Below are positions 9,483 through 17,427 of a stretch of DNA of 64,000 nucleotides, in pieces. Made by a program: the position numbers and the translations under genes. The notes below the pieces were generated by a model, which worked only from the letters and a program-made list of their open reading frames with translations, was not told where the DNA came from and did no database searches. How positions within the stretch are numbered: the stretch's first letter is position 1; each line of letters begins with the position of its first letter. The stretch comes from UBA10348 sp002469915. GTDB lineage: Bacteria > Bacteroidota > Rhodothermia > Rhodothermales > UBA10348. The stretch covers positions 1 through 64,000 of the forward strand of contig JAQWHM010000011.1 in the NCBI GenBank assembly GCA_029249345.1. Reading direction: 5' to 3'.

Positions 9483-9667
9483 CGCGACCTCTCGTACTCG
9501 GTACTTCATTTCTGAAGGTCTTTTGTCACCGTCGTTCATACTTCGTGTCAGACAACTACGATTAAAGAAAAAACGTCCTGCTGGGAAAGATAGCAACGAC
9601 TTAGGCATTATTTAGACCTAAAGCGCCCTTTTTTGTGCAAATCCTGCAGGATACTCTACACCCTACG

Positions 9668-9696
9668 AATTAACGTAAGATTAGGCTACCCGTCAA
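9668..9696 (-). promoter_or_regulatory. Candidate promoter of the GWxTD gene
   Basis: On the minus strand TTGACG (9691-9696) is followed after 17 bp by TTAATT (9668-9673). The -35 match is good, the -10 match weak. It lies in the 294-bp gap 9483-9776, in which no gene was found. The position, about 190 bp before the chosen ATG, leaves a long leader. Confidence 0.3.
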
Positions 9697-9776
9697 GAAC
9701 CATTCAACAGACCGTATTTTTTTCAGGATGAATGGTAGCGGAAGCAATACGAACTGGATCGAGTGGGTGATCTAGA

Positions 9777-10727
9777 TCAGGAGCTACCAAACAAGGCATC
9801 CACAAAGCGGGCGCGGTCAAAGACTTGTAAGTCATCAATCCCTTCGCCCACACCAATGTATTTTACAGGTATTTGGAACTCGTTCGAAATGCCAATCACA
9901 ATACCCCCTTTCGCCGTACCGTCCAATTTCGTCAATACGAGGCCTGTTACGTCCACCGCGCGAGTAAATTCTTGTGCCTGACGAATGGCGTTTTGTCCAG
10001 TAGATGCGTCGAGTACAAGCAATACTTCATGCGGGGCACCTGATACTTGACGATCCATGACTCGTTTGATCTTCGTCAACTCATCCATCAACCCGCCTTT
10101 CGTATGCAGTCGACCTGCCGTATCGACTAGCACCACGTCAATTCCTTTGCTCTTAGCTGCAGCTACCGTGTCGAAGGCCACTGATGCGGGGTCGGCTCCA
10201 TGTCCTTGCTTCACGATGGGTACGCCCGCGCGATCAGCCCATATTTCCAATTGCTCTGTAGCGGCCGCACGAAAGGTATCTGCAGCTCCCAGCATCACCG
10301 TTTTACCGGCATCTTTGTACCGAGCCGCCATTTTCCCAATAGAGGTGGTTTTACCTACTCCGTTCACCCCAACAACCATGATGACATGGGGCTGATTGTC
10401 GAGCGGTGCATCGAACTCAATAGGATGCGCTTCTGAGGCCGCGAGCAACAACCCAGACATTTCGTCCTGGATCAATGTATTGAGGTCGGTAGCAGAGACG
10501 TATTTATCACGCGCCACTCGTTCTTCGACTCTGCGAATGATGTCGACCGTCGTCGCCACACCCACGTCACTCGTGACCAGGATTTCTTCTAAATCATCTA
10601 GAAATTGCTCATCTACCGTATCCCGACCGCGGACCAGCTTGTTCAGTTTACCAAAGAGCGAGGTGCGGGTCTTCTCGAGACCTGTTTCTAGAGATTTTTG
10701 CTGCTTCTTTCTGTCAAAAAAACCCAT
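9777..10727 (-). CDS. ftsY: Signal recognition particle receptor FtsY
   Basis: 316 residues, a short FtsY lacking the long acidic A domain. The N domain (about 10-95) is followed by the G domain: G1 GVNGVGKTTSIGK, the AADTFRAAA insertion-box motif, G3 DTAGRLHTK, G4 TKLDGTAKGG and closing GVGEGIDDLQVF. It is the membrane docking GTPase for the Ffh-ribosome complex. It follows the phosphatidyltransferase gene on the same strand with a 56-bp gap. Ffh itself is not in the window. Confidence 0.97.
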   Translation of the reverse strand: MGFFDRKKQQKSLETGLEKTRTSLFGKLNKLVRGRDTVDEQFLDDLEEILVTSDVGVATTVDIIRRVEERVARDKYVSATDLNTLIQDEMSGLLLAASEAHPIEFDAPLDNQPHVIMVVGVNGVGKTTSIGKMAARYKDAGKTVMLGAADTFRAAATEQLEIWADRAGVPIVKQGHGADPASVAFDTVAAAKSKGIDVVLVDTAGRLHTKGGLMDELTKIKRVMDRQVSGAPHEVLLVLDASTGQNAIRQAQEFTRAVDVTGLVLTKLDGTAKGGIVIGISNEFQIPVKYIGVGEGIDDLQVFDRARFVDALFGSS

Positions 10728-10783
10728 TCAAATCGTAGGTGCGAAGATGAAAAACTAAAGGGATGAAAAGGCCAGGGCGCGCA

Positions 10784-11365
10784 TCAGGCTAGATCCTGGA
10801 CTGAAGAAGGATCTCTAAGGTATCCAAAAAAGCGCACGAAATAGCGCACAAAAGAATAGACGAGCAAGATGACGGTAGCCCAAATACAAACTAAGAGCAC
10901 AGGTTCGTCGGCCTTCAACAGGGCAGCAAGGGCCGTAATAGCCACACCCGTAACAGCGATTTTTCCTACCCAAATACTTGCGACAATCTGACCCGTTTTA
11001 TGCCGTAGATATTCTCCTCCAGCCAGAATGGAAAAGTCTCGAATAGCTAAAACAAGAAAAAACCAAAGAGGAAGAGCACCGATATAAGTCAACGCTGCTA
11101 TCACGAACCCACCACCAAATTTATCGGCCATAGGGTCCAACACTTTTCCCCAGTCAGAAACTTGATCTGACCATCGAGCCACCCTTCCGTCAAAATAGTC
11201 CGTTGCGATCGCCAGAAGCAGAAGTACCATTATCCACCACAGCGGTCCATCCACCACGATCAACCAAGTGACGGGCAAGATGATTACCAACCTAGCCATA
11301 CTCAAGATATTGGGTATGGTCCAGAATCGGCCTAATTCAGAAAGTTTGGGGGCGGGTTGGGACAT
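10784..11365 (-). CDS. pgsA: CDP-alcohol phosphatidyltransferase (PgsA-like)
   Basis: 193 residues from the ATG at 11365; an upstream in-frame GTG at 11404 would add 13 residues. It carries the full CDP-alcohol phosphotransferase motif D-x2-DG-x2-AR-x8-G-x3-D-x3-D as DYFDGRVAR, then GKVLDPMADK, with five to six TM segments. Enzymes with this motif transfer a phosphatidyl group from CDP-diacylglycerol; glycerol-3-phosphate is the usual acceptor for this length and N-terminus (WTIPNILSMARL), which is why PgsA is proposed. A related cardiolipin- or inositol-type transferase cannot be excluded from sequence alone. Confidence 0.85.
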   Translation of the reverse strand: MSQPAPKLSELGRFWTIPNILSMARLVIILPVTWLIVVDGPLWWIMVLLLLAIATDYFDGRVARWSDQVSDWGKVLDPMADKFGGGFVIAALTYIGALPLWFFLVLAIRDFSILAGGEYLRHKTGQIVASIWVGKIAVTGVAITALAALLKADEPVLLVCIWATVILLVYSFVRYFVRFFGYLRDPSSVQDLA

Positions 11366-11444
11366 AGTATATTTTGGGTGAGAGCGCCTATAACGCCAAA
11401 ACACCCATCCCGTTCAACACTTTCTGAAACATGTCGTCCCCCTC

Positions 11445-12920
11445 CTATCTGACGGCGCCCAAATCAATAGCAATTGCACGATGGGAAGCCAAGTTCACTT
11501 GCACCCTAGATTCGTTAGAGACGAGAATAATCTCGCACTCCTCATTCGAGAGTCGGTTGCAGTATTCCCCTTCAGGTAGACCCGATTGCAAAGAGGTAAC
11601 CATCTGTTTTCCAGAGCCGTTTATGACCACAAACCCTTCCTTTCCTCTTCCGAAAGCGATTTGATCGGACTCATTGGTCCACCAGTGAGTGACTGGAGCC
11701 CCTGCAGATACTGCATTGCTAAAGGCGACGGCCCCAGCTATCGCTGGACGGCGATGTTCACACACCCACTCCCCAAGCCCACAGTTCAACCCGGATTCTG
11801 AGAATACGGATCGGATGGATTCATCTTCGTGCATCGGTGGCCCTTCAGAATCGTGGTCGAATGCATAACTGGACATAACCCGCTTGCGTCCGTACGGCCA
11901 AGTCAACGTATACACCTGAGCCAAATCGTACGTGATGCCATCCCTATGCGAAATAGCTGCCGCGCCACCATGACCCCGTTGCCGATCATGATTATCGACA
12001 AATATCAACGCTTCTGAGGAAGGGATAAACTCTCTGGAATTCCAAAACCATCCTGTGGGCGCCAAGTCTGCCCAGGAGCGCTGCCGGATCAGTTCACCCA
12101 TAGCTTCTGTGTAGGAAAAAGCAGTAATGTCGCCATTACTGATGTAAGGCAAGACCCAGTTTGCCATCCGTCCTCCCGTCGCAATTTCTTGCACGATGTA
12201 GCCGGGGTCCTCGACCATGTCTAGAATGGCTTGAATATCATCCGATGAAAGATGCTTTGCCGCATCCAACCGAAAACCACTGACCCCCAAAGACACGAGA
12301 TCTTTCAGATAGGCGGCCAGAGTCTCTCTAACCGGCTGTGTCTCCGTTGCCAGATCGGCCAGCCCGACCAACTCACATTCAGTCAGTTGAATGCGATCAT
12401 TCCAATCGGCGATATGGCCATTTTCGGTCTGATCACAATGATGGAAATCGTCGTATCCGAACAAGCCCGGGAATTCCCACGGTCCAAAGAGTGAGCCAGC
12501 CGTTCCCGTTCCGGAGAAAACAAGATCCCCTTCATGGATCAAATCCGCGTCAGCCATATGATTCAGCAACACATCTGCATAAATATCTACGCCTGCCTGA
12601 TCACAACGAGCCACCATATCAGCAAACTCCTCTCGAGATCCACTTCTTGATTCAAGCCTGTAGCTCACCGGTTGATAGCGCTCGAACCACGGTCGTCCTC
12701 CAATAATGTGATTTTCACCCGGGGGACTTACCTGAACGGCTCCATATCCTGCAGGCCCCAAAAACTGTTCACATTCTTGAGCAATGTCCGACCACGTCCA
12801 CTCAAAAAGGTGTACGATAACCCCTCCTTCATCTCTCGTGTCTGGGACAGACAAAAGAGATTCTGGTTGCTGGCAAGCCAACAGAATCAGAAGGCCAACA
12901 AGAGGACTAAACCGCTTCAT
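11445..12920 (-). CDS. Lipoprotein alpha-amylase, GH13, chloride-dependent type
   Basis: 491 residues. A short signal peptide ends in the lipobox LILLAC, so it should be lipid-anchored at about Cys16. The mature part opens with VIVHLFEWTWSDIAQECEQFL, the start typical of animal-type and Pseudoalteromonas AHA-type alpha-amylases. GH13 catalytic residues are visible: nucleophile in GFRLDAAKH, acid in IVQEIATGG, transition-state Asp in FVDNHDRQRGHGG. The three chloride ligands of that subfamily appear kept: Arg in GFRLD, Asn in FVDNHD, Arg in GRKRVMSSY. It hydrolyses internal alpha-1,4 links in starch or imported glucans. Its start overlaps the MFS gene's end by 14 bp, so the two are translationally coupled. 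Confidence 0.93.
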   Translation of the reverse strand: MKRFSPLVGLLILLACQQPESLLSVPDTRDEGGVIVHLFEWTWSDIAQECEQFLGPAGYGAVQVSPPGENHIIGGRPWFERYQPVSYRLESRSGSREEFADMVARCDQAGVDIYADVLLNHMADADLIHEGDLVFSGTGTAGSLFGPWEFPGLFGYDDFHHCDQTENGHIADWNDRIQLTECELVGLADLATETQPVRETLAAYLKDLVSLGVSGFRLDAAKHLSSDDIQAILDMVEDPGYIVQEIATGGRMANWVLPYISNGDITAFSYTEAMGELIRQRSWADLAPTGWFWNSREFIPSSEALIFVDNHDRQRGHGGAAAISHRDGITYDLAQVYTLTWPYGRKRVMSSYAFDHDSEGPPMHEDESIRSVFSESGLNCGLGEWVCEHRRPAIAGAVAFSNAVSAGAPVTHWWTNESDQIAFGRGKEGFVVINGSGKQMVTSLQSGLPEGEYCNRLSNEECEIILVSNESRVQVNLASHRAIAIDLGAVR

Positions 12921-14331
12921 GTTCTTCCACTTTTAGCCAGCTTACTGCGCTAATAAGCAGGGATACTGTACAAATGATAAAGATGACGTTTTTGTTGGAA
13001 GCTGCATTCACCAGCTCACCTACTCCCAGACTGGCTACCAGCTGGGGTAGCACGACTGAAAGGTTAAACAAGCCCATATAGAGGCCCATTTTCGCCCCCG
13101 CTACCTTCTGGGACATAATGGCAAAAGGCAAACTGACCGTTGCGGCCCATCCAATGCCCAGAACACCCATGAAGATATAGACGACCATCGGCCCAGATCC
13201 CCAGAAAAGAATTCCAGCGTAGCCTGCAGCCATGATGGCTATACAAATCATATGCGTCTTAACCCGGCCAATTTTTTCGGTAATGGGCTCTAATACGAGA
13301 GCTGGAAGCAAAGCGCCAACGGCATTAAGAATCAAAAAACTGATGGAGACGACCCGCCCCATGGAGACATCATCAAGTGCCGGCATCGCGAACTGCACGT
13401 AGGAAAACATATAGACGAACATGGTCTGAATGCCCAACCAAGTGAACGAGTGGGCAGCGAGAATCTTTTTAAATCCAATATCGCCGGCTTCAGCCTTGGT
13501 CTTTCCATCTTCTGATTTAAACAGCGCTTCCGCAATCAACATAACGGTAACAAGACCGAGGGCGTACTCCACGTAATAGTGTCCAAGGTCAACTCCGCTA
13601 AGCCGAAGACCCATGGCATAAACAGAGTAGATGAAGAAGCCCCAGAGTGGACGCGTGGTGCGAACAAGTTCACTCATGGAAAACGTGGTTGAGTCTTCCG
13701 AGTCATCCTCAGACTCCAATTCCCGAGGCTCTTCGATGAAAAACGTGGGCACCACGGAGAACACGAAAACGAGGCCAGCCCCTCCGTAAATGAGGGCTAT
13801 ATTTCCCCAAATAGCCCCTACTGCATAGGCCAAAACGCCGAACGTGCCAGAGATAGTCTGCATCCACGTGTAGCCCTTCGTTCTTGAATTGCCATGGGGC
13901 GTCACGTCCGCGATCACACTTCGTGTCGGATTGAAACTCACATTGATCGCAAGATCGAGCGTCAAGGCCACTGCAATCGCGACCCCCAATATGCCCTCGA
14001 TGCCCATGGCCGAGGAAATCACATCAATATTGGGTAGTGCGAACAACATCAACGTCGAAAGCACGCCACCAATCAGAATGAAAGGACGCCTGCGGCCATT
14101 CCAGAACCAGACCTTATCTGAGATCACACCCACGATCACTTGACCCAGAATCCCGGCAATAGGGCCCGCAGCCCATACCAGTCCGATGTCGTCAATTTCC
14201 AGATGGTACTTTGTTGCCAGAATCCAACTCAGCGCGGAGATCTGCACAGAAAGCGCAAACCCCATCGAAGTGGCTGGTAAACTGAGTAGAATGTAGAAGG
14301 ACTTGGTTAGCCGTTTCTGTATGTCCAGCAT
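12907..14331 (-). CDS. SLC45-type MFS sugar transporter
   Basis: 474 residues with twelve predicted TM segments in two blocks of six and a charged central loop (about 215-245, rich in Glu/Asp/Ser). The first loop contains NGRRRPFILIGG, the form of the MFS motif seen in GPH/SLC45 sucrose and maltose transporters, and the N-terminus SMGFALSVQISALSWIL fits bacterial maltose/maltodextrin relatives. Between a T9SS amylase and a lipoprotein amylase, it most likely takes maltose or short maltodextrins across the inner membrane by proton symport (inference). The stop overlaps the next gene by 14 bp. Confidence 0.9.
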   Translation of the reverse strand: MLDIQKRLTKSFYILLSLPATSMGFALSVQISALSWILATKYHLEIDDIGLVWAAGPIAGILGQVIVGVISDKVWFWNGRRRPFILIGGVLSTLMLFALPNIDVISSAMGIEGILGVAIAVALTLDLAINVSFNPTRSVIADVTPHGNSRTKGYTWMQTISGTFGVLAYAVGAIWGNIALIYGGAGLVFVFSVVPTFFIEEPRELESEDDSEDSTTFSMSELVRTTRPLWGFFIYSVYAMGLRLSGVDLGHYYVEYALGLVTVMLIAEALFKSEDGKTKAEAGDIGFKKILAAHSFTWLGIQTMFVYMFSYVQFAMPALDDVSMGRVVSISFLILNAVGALLPALVLEPITEKIGRVKTHMICIAIMAAGYAGILFWGSGPMVVYIFMGVLGIGWAATVSLPFAIMSQKVAGAKMGLYMGLFNLSVVLPQLVASLGVGELVNAASNKNVIFIICTVSLLISAVSWLKVEEHEAV

Positions 14332-14365
14332 AGATTTATGAGGTTTTAGTAGGCTCTTCAGACCG

Positions 14366-17332
14366 CTATTTCAAAATAATCATGTTCCGTGTCAGCGTAC
14401 CTTCTGGGGTTTCAAGACGGTACAAATACGATCCACTAGCTAGCCCCGTCCCATCAAATTTTACTTCGTACTGTCCCGGAGATCGGAACCCATCCACCAG
14501 CAATCGAACTTCCCGACCCAGCACATCATGCACGCTAAGTCTTACTTGAGCAGGCTGATTCAGCCTGAACGAGATAAATGTTGTGGGATTAAACGGGTTT
14601 GGGTAGTTCTGCATCAGCTCCAGACTTTCGGGAAGGTCTCGCGCAGATTCTGAACTGGTATATACGGCTCCAAAGGGAAGAGCAGGAAGAGCCCCCAATT
14701 GTAATTGGGTATCTTCATCCGTGATGTAGATCAAGGTTTCGTAGCCGCTGATGGTCGCCGTAAATCCACCTACGTGAAACCCGGTGGTGTCCGCAGAAAG
14801 ATTGGTGTACGGAATGGGCCCATCGTGATCCATCAGGACAGCATTCGACGGGTCAACCATGACCTGTTTGGGCTGATCTGAAAAATTGATCAGCACTACA
14901 GCATTTTTATTTGGCCAAGGGCGGACATACCCAAGCACGTCGGATGGTGTATCTAAATACGAGATATCCTGCGTTCCAAAAGCCGGTGATGCCTGACGTG
15001 CATGGGCCAGAAAACGGTGCAATCGGGCCCACTCTTTGTTGCGCGGATTATTCCAAGACACGGGAAGTCTTCTGGTATCTCCTATGCCCGCGCCAAAGCC
15101 CACTTCCTGGCCTTGATAAATCATGGGAATGCCTGGTGCCGTCAAGAGCATGCCAGTCAGAGGTTTAATCCGATCTGGGTTCGAAGCGAATAGTTCTTGG
15201 ATGCGCGTCCAATCATGGTTTTCCAAGAATCGAAAATAACGGGCATTCGGACCAGGCCAGAATCCGAAATTGAACAGTCTATTCTTAAACTGGCTCAGGT
15301 TTCCGTATTGACTAGCGCTACTGACTTCACCGGAAAAAGCCCAGTCATACCCACTATCGATACCACCTGAACCTGTGTCGGAGTAGTACACTTGTGTACC
15401 TAAACCCGTGCCTTCGATCTCGGCCAAAATCCAAGCATCCGGCCGAATACTTTTGATGAGTCTGCGGAGCGGAACGCCAAATTCCTGCGGACCATACCGC
15501 CGCCATGGACCCCAGTATGCATCTAACCGGAATCCATCTACTTCGAATTCTGTGAGCCACCAAGCAATGACCTCATGTATATCCGCTTGCAGATCGGCGG
15601 ATTCATAATTGAGATTGGCAAGCCCTCCAAACCCATCATATGCTCTGTATAGTGCGTTTTCTTCCCATTGCTCCGGCAAGCTCGCTCCCAAACCATCCAT
15701 TCCTGATGAATGAGAGTTAGCTGACGTTTGAATGTAGTCTGAGTAGTCGCCATCAGTGCGTAGACTTTCAACCCATTTGTGTTCGGGAGACACATGATTA
15801 ATAGTGAAGTCCAGAATAACCCGAATATCGAGTTCGTGAGCGCTCTCCACTAATCGCTTAAAATCGTCATTCGTCCCCAGTCTGAAATCCACGTTCCAGA
15901 AATCAAGAATATTGTAGCCTCCTGACAAACCGGTCAAGGAGAGATTCTGCATGATGGGCATAAACCATATCGTGTTGTAGCCCATGTCTTTGATATATGG
16001 CAGATTGGCCGTGATTTGGTTAATCCGGTCTCCTGGCGCTTCCGACGTCCCGTTCGCGGTGGATCCAAACGATAACGGAAACACCTCGTACACTATGGCA
16101 CCCGGTATCCAAGCAGCCGTTTCTATATCTCCAGCCATCCGAACGGATGATGACGAATTGAGCAAACTCAACGCGATACGTCCCTTTTGAGAGGATCCAC
16201 TTGAGGACGTCGCAATCACATCAACATAGACTTCGCCAACCCCCATCACCCCGGCATACGAAAGGCCAGCTTTAGACACGTTTCGGACCACCTCGGTAGA
16301 TAGGGCCTCGTCTTCAATCCACTCTAGAGAGGCGATTCCGGGAGAGACGTTTGTCTCTTGCAGGCTAACGCTAAAGGATGTTCCATTTACGCCAGGATCC
16401 CACCCATTATCAACTACGGAATAGGTAAACCAGCGATCTTCGGCTGGATCCGGTCTGCGAACTATCACAACTTCACTGCTCGTATGCTCAACGCCGTCTA
16501 CCATTGCCTGGATGACAAATGGATTCTCTCCCTCTTCCAGCAAAATAGTCTCATCGATAACGCCGTCATTCACAGAAAGCGACCCAACCGACTCTCCATT
16601 ACGCAACAAGAGTGCCGAGGTCACAGAAGGGTCCACTGTACCATTTGTGCGGACAATACTGGCACGCAGTTGCGCAGTGGACTGTGTCGTTTTACGAGCT
16701 TCCGTTTTCCAAGAAATCGGCTCTACGGAGTTCCCGATAGAAACGGTTTGGGTTCCAGAACTAGATACCAATGTGACAGAAAACAACGTTCCAGAAACGA
16801 CCGGTTGATCCAATGGAATCCAAAGCACTCCGGTTTGTGGGTCACGGAAAGACAGTCCATCCTGCTCCGCACCACCCGCGATTCGATAGGTAAGCGACGT
16901 GATCGTCCCCGCCGTAAAGACTCCTGCAGAGAAATGAGTCACTAGACCTGAGCTATTCGTTTGCTCGGCTGACTGAAAAATTAAAGGGTCGGTGACATCT
17001 AATACTGAATTATTATTGTCACTCGCATTGCTGACCGGATTATTTGGATCAGTAAGCCAATACCCACCGTGGGTAGCTGTGTCCTTAACGTGAAACTTGT
17101 ATTCAACCCGGTTTCCGACGTTGAACGTCTGAGATCGTAGCCACTGGTCTAAGCCCAGATCGTACGTCATAGCAGTGGACGATCCGTTCGTCCACCCATT
17201 GAAAATTCCTGGTAGCGTGACTTCGTGCACGCTGCCGCTCGGGATGTATCGGAAGGTTACATCCATCTGCTGCGCTTGCACCGGAAGCGCGAGCCCTAAG
17301 AAAACAAAAATGTAAAGGAAATTTCTAATCAT
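14366..17332 (-). CDS. Secreted GH13 amylase with T9SS sorting domain
   Basis: 988 residues from the ATG at 17332, which gives the signal peptide MIRNFLYIFVFLGLALPVQA; a longer in-frame opening would run through the G-rich terminator and is unlikely. Order: a CBM48/glycogen-binding-like domain (FNGWTNGSS, YKFHVKD) at the N-terminus, two beta-sandwich stretches, a GH13 barrel from about residue 400 with DGFRLDAYWGP (nucleophile), WILAEIEG (acid) and RFLENHDWTRI, an amylase C domain, then a linker and a final 85-residue type A sorting domain beginning LMQNYPNPFNPTTFISF and ending in Lys. By family it cuts starch-like glucans at the cell surface after export by T9SS. Confidence 0.93.
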   Translation of the reverse strand: MIRNFLYIFVFLGLALPVQAQQMDVTFRYIPSGSVHEVTLPGIFNGWTNGSSTAMTYDLGLDQWLRSQTFNVGNRVEYKFHVKDTATHGGYWLTDPNNPVSNASDNNNSVLDVTDPLIFQSAEQTNSSGLVTHFSAGVFTAGTITSLTYRIAGGAEQDGLSFRDPQTGVLWIPLDQPVVSGTLFSVTLVSSSGTQTVSIGNSVEPISWKTEARKTTQSTAQLRASIVRTNGTVDPSVTSALLLRNGESVGSLSVNDGVIDETILLEEGENPFVIQAMVDGVEHTSSEVVIVRRPDPAEDRWFTYSVVDNGWDPGVNGTSFSVSLQETNVSPGIASLEWIEDEALSTEVVRNVSKAGLSYAGVMGVGEVYVDVIATSSSGSSQKGRIALSLLNSSSSVRMAGDIETAAWIPGAIVYEVFPLSFGSTANGTSEAPGDRINQITANLPYIKDMGYNTIWFMPIMQNLSLTGLSGGYNILDFWNVDFRLGTNDDFKRLVESAHELDIRVILDFTINHVSPEHKWVESLRTDGDYSDYIQTSANSHSSGMDGLGASLPEQWEENALYRAYDGFGGLANLNYESADLQADIHEVIAWWLTEFEVDGFRLDAYWGPWRRYGPQEFGVPLRRLIKSIRPDAWILAEIEGTGLGTQVYYSDTGSGGIDSGYDWAFSGEVSSASQYGNLSQFKNRLFNFGFWPGPNARYFRFLENHDWTRIQELFASNPDRIKPLTGMLLTAPGIPMIYQGQEVGFGAGIGDTRRLPVSWNNPRNKEWARLHRFLAHARQASPAFGTQDISYLDTPSDVLGYVRPWPNKNAVVLINFSDQPKQVMVDPSNAVLMDHDGPIPYTNLSADTTGFHVGGFTATISGYETLIYITDEDTQLQLGALPALPFGAVYTSSESARDLPESLELMQNYPNPFNPTTFISFRLNQPAQVRLSVHDVLGREVRLLVDGFRSPGQYEVKFDGTGLASGSYLYRLETPEGTLTRNMIILK

Positions 17333-17348
17333 CAAAGAGAGAGCGTGC

Positions 17349-17396
17349 AAAAAAAAGTGGGGTGGGGGGGGCGCTTGGTGGCCGCCCCGACCCCAC
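17349..17396 (-). terminator. Strong intrinsic terminator inside the glucan locus
   Basis: Reading the minus strand, GTGGGGT pairs with the distal CCCCAC arm and an inner CGCCCC/GGGGCG stem follows; the hairpin (17357-17396) is then followed by eight T residues (complement of 17349-17356). It stands 31 bp after the stop of the two-repeat T9SS protein and just before the GH13 gene, so it should cap or attenuate transcription from upstream. Confidence 0.85.
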
Positions 17397-17427
17397 AATC
17401 ATCAGGGACGAATACATGCTCCCTACA

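Noticed and set aside
16358..16945. 195-codon plus-strand open frame opposite the GH13 gene
   Set aside because: Lies wholly inside a clear enzyme gene on the other strand; translation has no signal, motif or ribosome-binding site. Frame shadow.
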